A stretch of DNA of 64,000 bases from Flavobacteriales bacterium (GTDB lineage Bacteria; Bacteroidota; Bacteroidia; Flavobacteriales_F; PHOS-HE28), in contig JADJTW010000009.1 of assembly GCA_016710965.1 (NCBI GenBank), positions 62,001-126,000 of the forward strand. Direction: 5' to 3'. Shown in pieces: positions 1 to 8,185 of the stretch. Each line of letters begins with the position of its first letter. The stretch's first letter is position 1. The notes under the pieces are model-generated. The model was not told the DNA's origin and made no database searches. It saw only the letters and a list, made by a program, of their open reading frames with translations. The position numbers and the translations under genes were made by a program.

Positions 1-1
1 G

Positions 2-598
2 CCCCTCGACCTGCAGGCCAAATTGCTGCGTGTGCTGGAGACCGGCGACTTCCTGCGCGTGGGTGATATCACAGTGCAGAAAGCCGATGTGCGTATCATC
101 GCGGCCACGCACCACGATCTGCTGCAAGAGAGCGCTGAGGGGCGATTCCGGCAGGACCTCTATTACCGACTGGCCACCTTCACGCTTCGCATTCCGGCAC
201 TGGTGGAACGCAAGGCCGATATCCCGCTGCTGGCCCAGGTGTTCATCACGCGCTTCGCTGCCCGGTTGGGAAAGACCATCACCGGCATGGACGAGGATGT
301 GAAGCGGAAGCTGATGGACCACACTTGGCCGGGCCATGTGCGCGAATTGCGCAACGTGATCGAACGGGCCTGCATCCTCTGCGATGGCCCACTGCTCGAC
401 CCGGCCTCGTTACCCCTGGAACTTCAGGGAGAGCCGGAACAGAAGATAGGCGCGATCTACGAACTGGAGCAGGTGGAACGGGAACACATCCGGCGCGTGC
501 TGTCACACACCGGCGGCAACAAGACCCTGGCCGCAGAGCTGCTGGGGATCGGCCTTACCACGCTGTATGCGAAGGTGAAGAGGTTCGGCCTCGTTTGA
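2..598 (+). CDS. Sigma-54-dependent response regulator, 5'-truncated
   Basis: This is the 3' part of an NtrC-family regulator; the receiver domain and the start of the AAA+ domain lie outside the window. Visible are the end of the AAA+ sigma-54 activation domain, with the arginine-finger stretch FRQDLYYRL and the WPGHVRELRN helix. A Fis-type helix-turn-helix follows at the C-terminus (GGNKTLAAELLGIG...TTLYAKVKRFGL). Proteins of this type open promoters held by sigma-54 RNA polymerase after phosphorylation. From memory, Bacteroidota kdp operons often have such a regulator next to them instead of an OmpR-type KdpE. Here it is about 3.3 kb upstream of the kdp genes, so it could be the partner of the kinase at 11081-12739; that is inference. 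Its stop lies 1 nt from the stop of the convergent HxlR gene. Confidence 0.93.
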   Translation, partial: PLDLQAKLLRVLETGDFLRVGDITVQKADVRIIAATHHDLLQESAEGRFRQDLYYRLATFTLRIPALVERKADIPLLAQVFITRFAARLGKTITGMDEDVKRKLMDHTWPGHVRELRNVIERACILCDGPLLDPASLPLELQGEPEQKIGAIYELEQVEREHIRRVLSHTGGNKTLAAELLGIGLTTLYAKVKRFGLV

Positions 599-599
599 T

Positions 600-1013
600 C
601 TAAGCGAGGACCGGACCGCTGGTCCGCTCTTTTCGGGTCGTCGGTTCAACCTTTTCCATCCGGCCGTGCTTCTTGCCCATCATCCGGCCCCATTTTGCGA
701 TCTCCTCCAGTAAGGGCAGTAAGGTGCGGCCATGTGCGGTAAGCGCATACTCCACACGCGGCGGCACTTCCGCATGGATCCTCCGGCTCACCAACCCGTC
801 CTTCTCCAACTGTCTCAACTGCATGGACAGCATCTTTTCCGTGATACCCGGAATGAGCTTGCGCAACTCGGAGAAGCGTTTTCGGTCCTTGCGCAGATAC
901 CACAGCACGATGGTCTTCCACTTGCCGCCGATGTGGTCCATGGCAACGTCCAGGGCGCAGTGGTAGATGTGGCCATCCATATGGATCCGGTACTCGTTGC
1001 CGTCGATGATCAT
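600..1013 (-). CDS. HxlR-family winged-helix transcriptional regulator
   Basis: The 137-residue protein has the HxlR signature: a cysteine before the first helix (YHCALDVAMDHIGGKWKTIV), then RFSELRKLIPGITEKMLSMQLRQLE as the recognition region, and a winged beta-hairpin (PPRVEYALTAHGRTLLPLL). HxlR regulators are dimeric and often respond to oxidants or electrophiles. The gene is divergent from the NAD(P)-binding reductase at 1167, with 153 bp between them. That is the usual arrangement for an HxlR regulator controlling an oxidoreductase. The single Cys near residue 19 could be redox-sensing, but this is not shown by the sequence. Confidence 0.9.
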   Translation of the reverse strand: MIIDGNEYRIHMDGHIYHCALDVAMDHIGGKWKTIVLWYLRKDRKRFSELRKLIPGITEKMLSMQLRQLEKDGLVSRRIHAEVPPRVEYALTAHGRTLLPLLEEIAKWGRMMGKKHGRMEKVEPTTRKERTSGPVLA

Positions 1014-1166
1014 GGTGTTGAAAACTTCTGGTCGGTCGTATTGTGCTACAGGACGTGAAATCCGGCATGAACGTTCAATACTACCCTATTTGACAGCCCT
1101 TGTAGAAAGTATAGAGGCCGTTCATCTTCGCAGCGGCTAAGAAAAGGAAACCAATCCATCAGCACT

Positions 1167-1865
1167 ATGAAGATCGGTGTATTCGGAACGGGCGTGGTCG
1201 GGCAGACCATCGCTGAAAAGCTCGATAGCTTGGGCCATGAGGTGATGCTCGGCACGCGCGACGTGAAGGCGAGCCTTGCACGGGCTGACAGGGACAGCTT
1301 CGGTCGTCCTCCCTTGAAGGACTGGCTGGCGCAACACCCAGATGTGAAGCTCGCCACCCATGCCGAAGCTGCAGCGCACGGGCAACTGCTCGTGAACGCC
1401 ACCAACGGCGGGGGATCGCTGGAGGTGATGAAGCTGGCCGGTGAGAAGAACCTGAACGGCAAGGTGATGCTCGACATCTCCAACCCGCTCGACTTCTCCA
1501 AGGGCATGCCTCCCACGCTGTTCCTATGCAACACGGATTCGCTCGCCGAGCAGATCCAGCGCACCTACCCGCAACTGAAGGTGGTGAAGAGCCTGAACAC
1601 GCTGAACGCTTACCTGATGGTGGCGCCCCGGATGCTGCCGGAAGAGCACAGCATCTTCCTCAGTGGCAACGATGCCGACGCCAAGACCTCCGTGCGTGGC
1701 CTCCTGCGCTCATTCGGCTGGAACGACGCGGAGATGATCGACCTGGGCGACATCACCACCGCGCGCGGCACCGAACAGCTGCTGCCCCTCTGGGTGCGCT
1801 TGTGGGGTGCCTTGCAGAACCCGATGTTCAACTTCAAGATCGTCATGGGGCCGAAGCCAGCGTGA
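1167..1865 (+). CDS. NAD(P)-binding reductase, F420-dependent NADP reductase-like
   Basis: The 232-residue protein opens with a Rossmann dinucleotide motif (MKIGVFGTGVVGQTIAEKL) followed by LGTRD, the usual NADP-binding extension of the NADPH-dependent F420 reductase family. LDISNPLDFSKG and VKSLNTLNAYLM match the conserved middle and active-site parts of this family, which in non-methanogens is mostly annotated only as NAD(P)-binding. The substrate is unknown; nothing here shows use of F420. It is divergent from the HxlR regulator and is followed by a small AraC-type gene, so the group may be one redox-stress unit. A CATCTTCG box lies 36 nt before the ATG. Confidence 0.85.
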   Translation: MKIGVFGTGVVGQTIAEKLDSLGHEVMLGTRDVKASLARADRDSFGRPPLKDWLAQHPDVKLATHAEAAAHGQLLVNATNGGGSLEVMKLAGEKNLNGKVMLDISNPLDFSKGMPPTLFLCNTDSLAEQIQRTYPQLKVVKSLNTLNAYLMVAPRMLPEEHSIFLSGNDADAKTSVRGLLRSFGWNDAEMIDLGDITTARGTEQLLPLWVRLWGALQNPMFNFKIVMGPKPA

Positions 1866-1911
1866 TGGTGGATGCACCGGCCCACGTCTATTAAGCAGAA
1901 CTTCGCACCGC

Positions 1912-2301
1912 ATGCCCGTCCGCAGTATCCTAATGCCGCTGAGACCCCAGCAGTTGACGGCGGCCTACATGAAGGCGCTGGACCGCCACATGGCGGAGTT
2001 CCGCGTCGGCACGGCCGATCGTGCATGGGAGATCCGCGACTTCGCCGAGCGCCTCTTCGTACACCCCGCCCACTTGAGCAACACCCTGCAGGAGGTGACC
2101 GGCCGCTCGCCCTGCGACATCTATGAGGAACGCCTGATGGAAGTGGCGCGTGACCTGCTGACGACATCACAGTCCTCCGCTGCGGAGGTCGCGCGGCAAT
2201 TGACGATGGACCCGAGCAATTTCGGCAAATGGTTCAAGAGATTCGAGGGCATCACTCCGAAGCAATACCGCGAGCGGCAAGCCATGAGGCAAACCGCTTG
2301 A
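1912..2301 (+). CDS. AraC-type helix-turn-helix protein, DNA-binding domain only
   Basis: The protein is about 129 residues with two helix-turn-helix units of the AraC/XylS type: FAERLFVHPAHLSNTLQEVTG and, further on, SAAEVARQLTMDPSNFGKWFKRFEGITPKQYR. No effector domain is present, so it is a short AraC-domain regulator. The start was chosen at ATG 1912. A longer frame would run back into the preceding reductase gene, and ATG 1933 is also possible. It sits 46 bp after the reductase and 78 bp before the aldo/keto reductase, which it may control. Confidence 0.85.
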   Translation: MPVRSILMPLRPQQLTAAYMKALDRHMAEFRVGTADRAWEIRDFAERLFVHPAHLSNTLQEVTGRSPCDIYEERLMEVARDLLTTSQSSAAEVARQLTMDPSNFGKWFKRFEGITPKQYRERQAMRQTA

Positions 2302-2379
2302 CCGACCGCCACATTCTGAAATGGTCACCATGCCCGCCGCGCGGCCGGCCCGCAGCTTTGTGCCCTGACGCCAACCAAC

Positions 2380-3375
2380 ATGAACACTCGACAACTCGGC
2401 CGCACCGGCCCCACTGTTCCCGCAATCGGCCTGGGCTGCATGGGCATGAGCGATCTCTACGGCGCGGCCGATGACGCCGAGAGCATCGCTACCATCCATG
2501 CGGCGATCGATGCCGGCATCACCCTGCTCGACACCGGCGACTTCTACGGCATGGGCCACAATGAGCTGTTGATCCGCGATGCCCTACGTGGTCGCGACCG
2601 CGAGAAGGTCGTGATCAGCGTGAAGTTCGGGGCCCTGCGCGATGCCACCGGCAATTGGCTCGGGCACGATGGCCGCCCAGTAGCCGTGAAGAACGCCTTG
2701 GCCTATACGCTACGGCGTCTCGGGACGGACCACGTCGACATCTATCGCCTCGGACGCACCGATGCGAACGTTCCGATCGAAGAGACCATTGGCGCCATCG
2801 CTGAAATGGTGAAGGCAGGGATGGTCCGCCACATCGGGCTTTCGGAATCCGGCGTGGATACCATCCGGCGTGCGCAGGCTGTGCATCCCATCAGTGACCT
2901 GCAGATCGAATACTCATTGGTGTCACGTGGCATCGAGGAGCGCATTCTTCCGACCTGTCGCGAACTGGGGATCGGCATTACCGCCTACGGTGTGCTTTCC
3001 CGTGGCCTGATCAGCGGCTATTGGACAGCCGACCGTGATCTCGCACCGAACGATTTCCGCAAGTACGCACCGCGCTTCAGCAAAGAGAACGTTCAACGCA
3101 ACCTGGCCCTCGTGGAAGCACTGCGGGCGGTGGCCGAAGGCCGGAACGCAACGGTGGCCCAAGTAGCGATCGCATGGGTGCTTTCACGCGGCGAAGACAT
3201 CGTGCCCCTCGTGGGTGCGCGTCGCCGCGACCGATTGAAGGAAGCCCTGGGCGCATTGGATCTCAAGCTCGCTGCCGATGATCTCGCACGCATCGAACAG
3301 GCCGTGCCCCGCGACGCCGCCGCAGGCGACCGTTATCCCACGCCCATGATGGCTCACCTGGACAGCGAGCGATAG
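2380..3375 (+). CDS. Aldo/keto reductase
   Basis: The 331-residue protein is a full-length TIM-barrel aldo/keto reductase. The N-terminal RQLGRTGPTVPAIGLGCMGM is typical. Asp51 (LLDTGDFYG), Tyr56 and Lys82 (SVKFG) of the catalytic tetrad are present. The usual histidine position is Gly125 (DIYRLGRTD); a related AKR subgroup also lacks this His, so the gene need not be inactive. IEETIGAIAEMVKAGMVRHIGLSE and the C-terminal NADP-binding part (PLVGARRRDRLKEAL) are intact. It would reduce aldehydes or ketones with NADPH in the cytoplasm; the substrate is unknown. Confidence 0.95.
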   Translation: MNTRQLGRTGPTVPAIGLGCMGMSDLYGAADDAESIATIHAAIDAGITLLDTGDFYGMGHNELLIRDALRGRDREKVVISVKFGALRDATGNWLGHDGRPVAVKNALAYTLRRLGTDHVDIYRLGRTDANVPIEETIGAIAEMVKAGMVRHIGLSESGVDTIRRAQAVHPISDLQIEYSLVSRGIEERILPTCRELGIGITAYGVLSRGLISGYWTADRDLAPNDFRKYAPRFSKENVQRNLALVEALRAVAEGRNATVAQVAIAWVLSRGEDIVPLVGARRRDRLKEALGALDLKLAADDLARIEQAVPRDAAAGDRYPTPMMAHLDSER

Positions 3376-3483
3376 TTCAACCCGCGCTGGGTTACTGATC
3401 GCACTGTCCAGACAGGTGAAGGCAAGAGCGCTGACCTCCGCCTGCCTCCGTTTCTGCTCATCCTCGGCAGCCTCGGCCTTGCG

Positions 3484-3660
3484 CTACGCCAAGAGCCCAT
3501 CGCCCTCTTCGCTCACCTCAGCGAACGGGTCCTCCGTTTGTTTCACTCTTGATGCCTTCATTGTTTGGGTCGATCGGCTTTCAGGAGAGAAGACGTAGGC
3601 GTTGGCGAGCGCGCCGGTCACCATGGTCATAGCGACACTCAGTGCATTTCGGGTTTTCAT
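3484..3660 (-). CDS. Possible small exported or membrane protein, 58 residues
   Basis: The frame begins MKTRNALSVAMTMVTGALANAYVF, which could be one membrane helix or a signal peptide, and continues as a charged tail (KQTEDPFAEVSEEGDGLLA). After its TAG stop the same frame stays open with a strongly charged stretch (RKAEAAEDEQKRRQAEV). The stop may therefore be a mutation or sequencing error in a somewhat longer small protein, or the 58-residue form may be complete. I do not recognise a family. It fills otherwise empty space between the aldo/keto reductase and the kdp operon. It could still be chance. Confidence 0.35.
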   Translation of the reverse strand: MKTRNALSVAMTMVTGALANAYVFSPESRSTQTMKASRVKQTEDPFAEVSEEGDGLLA

Positions 3661-3831
3661 GGTATTCGTACTGGTGGCGCACGCTTACCAGAAGACATGT
3701 CGTGTCCGCCCTCGGCTGCCATCGCCCACACCAACCAAGCACAAATCGCGATCTCCTCCCAAGCAGCACCGTTGGCTGGAAGCGTTGACCCTTCCATTCC
3801 TGCAAGTGACCCTCCCATTTCGGCATGGTCC

Positions 3832-3849
3832 AGTTGACGATCGTCAACT
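3832..3849. promoter_or_regulatory. Perfect 18-bp palindrome upstream of the kdp operon
   Basis: The sequence AGTTGACGATCGTCAACT is its own reverse complement, with 9-bp arms and no spacer. It lies 86 bp before the first small kdp gene and is followed at once by AT-rich bases (ATAAAGGAATA). A perfect palindrome of this length at this place fits an operator for a dimeric regulator. Which protein binds it is unknown. Confidence 0.45.
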
Positions 3850-3935
3850 ATAAAGGAATACGGAAGGGCTTCATTCATAGATCGTTCAAGATGCCGGTCG
3901 TTCTCCCGGCATCGAATTGGACTAGGGCGGTCGAC

Positions 3936-4121
3936 ATGGAAACCTGGTTCTGGATACTCTTCTCGGTCGCCCTCCTGCTGGTCGCGGCCTATTTCATCAA
4001 CCTGGGCTGGTTCGAGCGCCACCCCTGGCCCGGATCGACCCGGGAGGAATTGGATGAACAGATGAAGCGAACGCACGAGGAGAATGAACGTCGGAAACTC
4101 GGAAAACACCCAGAGATATGA
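3936..4121 (+). CDS. Small single-span membrane protein at the head of the kdp operon
   Basis: The 61-residue protein has one hydrophobic helix (residues about 4-20, WFWILFSVALLLVAAYF) followed by a charged C-terminal tail (TREELDEQMKRTHEENERRK). Its stop overlaps the start of the next small gene (ATGA at 4118-4121), so the two are translationally coupled. I do not recognise a named family. Position at the head of the potassium-uptake operon suggests a role with the Kdp pump or its sensor; this is inference. An upstream in-frame start exists, but ATG 3936 directly before the hydrophobic segment is the best choice. Confidence 0.7.
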   Translation: METWFWILFSVALLLVAAYFINLGWFERHPWPGSTREELDEQMKRTHEENERRKLGKHPEI

Positions 4122-4198
4122 TACTCCTGCTCCTCATTACCGGCCTCCTCTGCTTCGCGCTCTTCTTCAAAACGACCAAGTGGTTCGAAAAGATCTGA
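4118..4198 (+). CDS. 26-residue membrane peptide upstream of kdpF
   Basis: The peptide has one hydrophobic helix (MILLLLITGLLCFALFF) ending in KTTKWFEKI. It overlaps the preceding gene by ATGA and stops 4 bp before kdpF. From memory, similar peptides ending in F-E-K-I precede kdpF in other Bacteroidota kdp operons. It may be a second small Kdp accessory subunit, but no function is known to me. It is likely to be missed by gene finders because of its length. Confidence 0.65.
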   Translation: MILLLLITGLLCFALFFKTTKWFEKI

Positions 4199-4202
4199 CA
4201 CC

Positions 4203-4283
4203 ATGTTCATCGCCCTACTCATCCTGTGCATCGCCGTGTTCGGCTACCTGTTGCATGTGCTGGTGAAACCTGAGAAATACTAA
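4203..4283 (+). CDS. kdpF: Potassium-transporting ATPase subunit KdpF
   Basis: This 26-residue protein is one transmembrane helix (MFIALLILCIAVFGYLLHVL) ending in VKPEKY, the typical KdpF tail of the form KPE-K-F/Y. KdpF stabilises the KdpABC complex in the inner membrane. It lies 4 bp after the preceding 26-residue peptide and 114 bp before kdpA. That gap holds a long hairpin. Confidence 0.88.
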   Translation: MFIALLILCIAVFGYLLHVLVKPEKY

Positions 4284-4300
4284 ATGCAGGTAGGGATCTA

Positions 4301-4378
4301 AAGGAGGCAAGGGAAGTGAGGAAAGCGAGAACGGAAAGACCCGATCACAAACTCCACCCTCACCTCCCTTACCTCCTT
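4301..4378 (+). promoter_or_regulatory. Long RNA hairpin between kdpF and kdpA
   Basis: The purine-rich arm 4301-4321 pairs with the pyrimidine-rich arm 4358-4378. This gives a 21-bp stem with two mismatches and a 36-nt loop. It ends 19 nt before the kdpA start and is in the operon's transcribed strand. It could protect or cleave the transcript, attenuate read-through into kdpABC, or control kdpA translation. There is no U-tract, so it is not a standard terminator. Confidence 0.6.
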
Positions 4379-4397
4379 CACCTCCCCCACGCTCCCT

Positions 4398-6116
4398 ATG
4401 AACACTGAACTGATCGGCGTCATCGCCACCTACGGGCTCGCCATTGCGCTGGCCATCCCACTGGGCCGTCACATGGCTGCGGTGTACCAGGGCAAGAAGC
4501 ACTGGAGCGACATTTTCCTTCCGCTGGAACGGCTGATCTACCGCATCGCAGGCGTGGATCCCAACAAGGAGATGGACTGGAAGCAGCACCTGAAAGCCTT
4601 GCTCACCATCAACCTCGTGTGGTTCGTGTATGGTTTCTTCATGCTGATGGGCCAGGGCGTGTTGCCGCTGAACCCCGACGGCAACCCGGGCATGTCGCCA
4701 CACCTGGCCTTCAACACCATCATCAGCTTCGTGGTGAACTGCAACCTGCAGCATTACAGCGGCGAGAGCGGCCTCACCTACCTCACGCAGACCGGCGTGA
4801 TCATGTTCCTGCAGTTCGCGAGCGCAGCCACGGGTATGGCTGCGCTGGCGACTGTGTTCAAAGCGATGGCCTCGGGCACCACAGTGGCGCTGGGGAACTT
4901 CTGGATGTACTTCACCCGCAGCATCACGCGCATCCTGCTACCATTGAGCCTGGTGCTCGCCTTCATTCTTGTTGTGCAAGGCACGCCCATGACCTTCGAT
5001 GGCGCTGCGACGGTGACCACGCTAGAAGGCGCGGAACAGCACATCGCGCAAGGACCCGCATCGGCCATGGTGGCCATCAAGCAACTGGGCACCAACGGTG
5101 GCGGCTTCTTCGGCGTGAACAGCGCCCACCCGTTGGAGAACCCGACCTACCTGAGCAACATGGTGGAGACGATCGCCATCCTCCTCATCCCCATGGGACT
5201 GGTCTTCGCGCTCGGCTTCTGGCTCAAGCGCATGCGTCTGGCGTGGACCATCTTCGGCGTGATGACGGTGGGTTTCGTGCTGCTGCTCACCGGTGCGGTG
5301 ATAATGGAGCGGGCGGGTAACCCGGCCATCGCCGAGCTTGGCGTCGCGCAACCCACAGGCAGCATGGAAGGCAAGGAGACGCGGTTCGGTGCCGAGGCCA
5401 GTGCGTTGTGGGGCGTGAGCACCACGGCCACCAGCAACGGTAGCGTGAACGCCATGCACGACAGCATGACACCCCTTACCGGTGGCATCCTCATGCTCGA
5501 CATGTTCATCAACGCCTTCTATGGCGGCGTGGGCGTGGGCTTCCTCAACTACTATGTCTTCCTCATCATCGCCATCTTCATTGCCGGCCTCATGGTAGGT
5601 CGCACGCCCGAGTTCCTGGGCCGCAAGGTGGAAGCGCGAGAGATGAAGATCGCCACGATGATCGCGCTGCTGCACCCCTTCCTGATCTTGGTGGGCACCG
5701 CCATCGCCAGTTACGCGGTGGCGCACACGCCCGCCGCCGCATGGGACGCAGAGCCGCAGTCCTGGCTGAACAACCCCGGCGCGCACGGCTTCGGTGAGAT
5801 GCTGTACGAGAACGCCAGCGCGGCAGCCAATAACGGCAGCGGCTTCGAGGGGCTCGGCGACAACAACTTCTTCTGGAACTTCATGACCGGCCTGGTCCTG
5901 ATCCTGGGCCGCTTCCTGCCCATCCTCGGTCCGCTGGCGATCGCCGGTCTGCTCGCCGCGAAGAAAGTGGTACCCGAAGGCGGCGGCACCCTGCGCGCGG
6001 ACACCTTCACCTTCGGTGGCCTCACGTTCGCGTTGATCTTCATCCTGGCCGCGCTCAGCTTCTTCCCTGCGCTGGCCCTCGGTCCCTTGGCCGAATACTT
6101 CTCGCTGGTCCCTTGA
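4398..6116 (+). CDS. kdpA: Potassium-transporting ATPase subunit KdpA
   Basis: KdpA (572 residues) is the K+-binding, channel-like subunit of the KdpFABC pump and spans the inner membrane about ten times. It belongs to the superfamily of K+ transporters with four pore loops. A pore-loop signature is plain near residue 232 (GTNGGGFFGVNSAHP), and further loops follow at SGESGLTYLTQTG and NNGSGFEGLGDN. Length matches the family. It is co-directional with kdpB (12-bp gap), and the start follows the long kdpF-kdpA hairpin. Confidence 0.98.
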   Translation: MNTELIGVIATYGLAIALAIPLGRHMAAVYQGKKHWSDIFLPLERLIYRIAGVDPNKEMDWKQHLKALLTINLVWFVYGFFMLMGQGVLPLNPDGNPGMSPHLAFNTIISFVVNCNLQHYSGESGLTYLTQTGVIMFLQFASAATGMAALATVFKAMASGTTVALGNFWMYFTRSITRILLPLSLVLAFILVVQGTPMTFDGAATVTTLEGAEQHIAQGPASAMVAIKQLGTNGGGFFGVNSAHPLENPTYLSNMVETIAILLIPMGLVFALGFWLKRMRLAWTIFGVMTVGFVLLLTGAVIMERAGNPAIAELGVAQPTGSMEGKETRFGAEASALWGVSTTATSNGSVNAMHDSMTPLTGGILMLDMFINAFYGGVGVGFLNYYVFLIIAIFIAGLMVGRTPEFLGRKVEAREMKIATMIALLHPFLILVGTAIASYAVAHTPAAAWDAEPQSWLNNPGAHGFGEMLYENASAAANNGSGFEGLGDNNFFWNFMTGLVLILGRFLPILGPLAIAGLLAAKKVVPEGGGTLRADTFTFGGLTFALIFILAALSFFPALALGPLAEYFSLVP

Positions 6117-6128
6117 CCCTTAACGACA

Positions 6129-8162
6129 ATGGAAACCACATCCACATCCCTCTTCCCCCGCGAACAAGTGCGCGAGGCCCTCGTGCAGAGCTTCGTGAAG
6201 CTCGATCCGCGCAGCATGCTCCGCAACCCGGTGATGTTCACCGTGGAGATCGGTACGGCGATCATGTTCCTGGTGACGCTCTACAGCGCATTCAGCAGCG
6301 ACGAAACGCAAGGCGGCGCAGGCTACAACCTCGTGGTCTTCCTCGTGCTCTTCCTCACCCTGCTCTTCGCCAACTTCGCTGAGGCGATCGCCGAAGCACG
6401 CGGCAAGGCACAGGCGAGCAGCTTGCGCAAACTCCGTGAGGATACCCCCGCCCGCTTGCGCATGCCCGATGGCAGCGAGAAGACCATCCGCGGAAGCGAA
6501 CTGCGCAAGAACGACGTGTTCGTTTGCGAGACCGGCGACCTTGTCCCCACGGACGGTGAGATCATCGAGGGCCTCGCGAGCATCGATGAGAGCGCCATCA
6601 CCGGCGAAAGTGCACCCGTGATCCGCGAAGCAGGCGGCGACCGCAGCAGTGTGACTGGCGGCACACGCGTGCTCAGCGATCGCATCGTGGTGCAGGTGAC
6701 GACCGATCCGGGCAGCAGTTTCCTTGACCGCATGATCGCGCTGGTGGAAGGCGCCAGCCGCCAGAAGACGCCGAACGAGATCGCGCTTACCATCCTGCTC
6801 GCAGGCTTCACGCTCGTATTCCTCATCGTGTGCGTTACGCTGAAGCCATTCGCTGATTACGCGAATACGCCGATCACCATCGCGGCCTTCATCAGCCTCT
6901 TCGTGTGCCTGATCCCCACCACCATCGGCGGGCTGCTCAGCGCCATCGGCATCGCCGGCATGGACCGCGCGCTGCGCGCCAACGTGATCACCAAGAGCGG
7001 TCGCGCCGTGGAAACCGCCGGTGATGTGGACGTGCTGCTGCTCGACAAGACCGGCACAATCACCATCGGCAACCGCAAGGCCACCGGTTTCCATCCCGCG
7101 CCGGGCATGGACCGCACGTCCTTCATCCGTTCCTGTGCTTTGGGCTCGCTCGCCGACGAGACGCCGGAAGGCAAGAGCATTATTGAACTGGCGGGCGCCG
7201 ATGTCACGCGCGGCCTTTCATTGCAAGGAGCCGAGCTCATCGCCTTCACCGCGCAGACGCGCACCAGCGGCGTGGACCTGGGCGAAGGACTACGCATCCG
7301 CAAAGGCGCACAGGATGCCATCCGCAAGCTCGCCGTGCAAGCAGGCAACCGTTTTCCTGCGGAAGTGGAAGCCGAAGTGAAACGCATCGCCGAGAATGGT
7401 GGGACGCCGCTCGTGGTGGCCGAGAACGAGAAGGTGATCGGGTGCATCGAATTGCAGGACATCATCAAGCCCGGCATCAGCGAGCGCTTCGAGCGCCTGC
7501 GGAAGATGGGCGTGAAGACGGTGATGGTCACGGGCGACAACCCGCTCACCGCGAAATTCATCGCCGAGAAGGCCGGTGTGGACGATTACATCGCCGAGGC
7601 CACGCCCGAGGACAAGATGGCCTACATCAAGAAGGAACAGCAGCAAGGCAAGCTGGTGGCCATGATGGGCGACGGCACCAACGATGCACCCGCGCTGGCG
7701 CAGGCCGATGTCGGCGTGGCCATGAACAGCGGCACGCAGGCCGCCAAAGAGGCTGGAAACATGGTGGACCTGGACAACGACCCCACCAAGCTCATCGAGG
7801 TGGTGGAGATCGGCAAGCAGCTGCTGATGACGCGCGGCACGCTCACCACCTTCAGCATCGCCAATGATGTGGCCAAGTATTTCGCCATCGTGCCTGCGCT
7901 CTTCATGGCCAGCATTCCGGCCCTGGGCGCGCTCAATATCATGCGACTGCACAGCGCGGAGAGCGCCATCCTCAGCGCGGTGATCTTCAATGCGATCATC
8001 ATCCCGCTGCTGATCCCCCTTGCACTGAAAGGCGTGACCTACCGGCCCATTGGCGCCAGTGCCATCCTGCGCCGCAACCTCCTCATCTACGGACTTGGCG
8101 GTGTGATCGTGCCCTTCATCGGCATCAAACTGATCGACCTGGGGGTCGCGCTGTTCTTCTGA
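6129..8162 (+). CDS. kdpB: Potassium-transporting P-type ATPase subunit KdpB
   Basis: KdpB (677 residues) hydrolyses ATP to drive K+ uptake. The P-type ATPase landmarks are in order: TGES of the actuator domain near residue 157, the phosphorylated aspartate in DKTGTIT near residue 305, VMVTGDNPLTAK, and the hinge motif GDGTNDAPAL near residue 514. Membrane helices flank these domains. Length is normal for the family. The kdpB-kdpC gap of 90 bp is unusually long for this operon and contains a REP-like palindrome (8186-8226). Confidence 0.98.
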   Translation: METTSTSLFPREQVREALVQSFVKLDPRSMLRNPVMFTVEIGTAIMFLVTLYSAFSSDETQGGAGYNLVVFLVLFLTLLFANFAEAIAEARGKAQASSLRKLREDTPARLRMPDGSEKTIRGSELRKNDVFVCETGDLVPTDGEIIEGLASIDESAITGESAPVIREAGGDRSSVTGGTRVLSDRIVVQVTTDPGSSFLDRMIALVEGASRQKTPNEIALTILLAGFTLVFLIVCVTLKPFADYANTPITIAAFISLFVCLIPTTIGGLLSAIGIAGMDRALRANVITKSGRAVETAGDVDVLLLDKTGTITIGNRKATGFHPAPGMDRTSFIRSCALGSLADETPEGKSIIELAGADVTRGLSLQGAELIAFTAQTRTSGVDLGEGLRIRKGAQDAIRKLAVQAGNRFPAEVEAEVKRIAENGGTPLVVAENEKVIGCIELQDIIKPGISERFERLRKMGVKTVMVTGDNPLTAKFIAEKAGVDDYIAEATPEDKMAYIKKEQQQGKLVAMMGDGTNDAPALAQADVGVAMNSGTQAAKEAGNMVDLDNDPTKLIEVVEIGKQLLMTRGTLTTFSIANDVAKYFAIVPALFMASIPALGALNIMRLHSAESAILSAVIFNAIIIPLLIPLALKGVTYRPIGASAILRRNLLIYGLGGVIVPFIGIKLIDLGVALFF

Positions 8163-8185
8163 AAATGAACACAACATCATCCATT

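Larger units (their letters stand above)
3376..3935. other. Intergenic stretch before the kdp operon
   Basis: This 560-base stretch lies between the aldo/keto reductase and the first kdp gene. It holds one doubtful small minus-strand frame (3484-3660) and a perfect 18-bp palindrome (3832-3849). I searched 3661-3935 for a sigma-54 promoter (GG, ten bases, GC) and saw none. No other gene is supported. Confidence 0.6.

Noticed and set aside
3661..4397. Sigma-54 promoter for the kdp operon
   Set aside because: I checked the GG-N10-GC pattern in the gaps before the first kdp gene and before kdpA and found no match.
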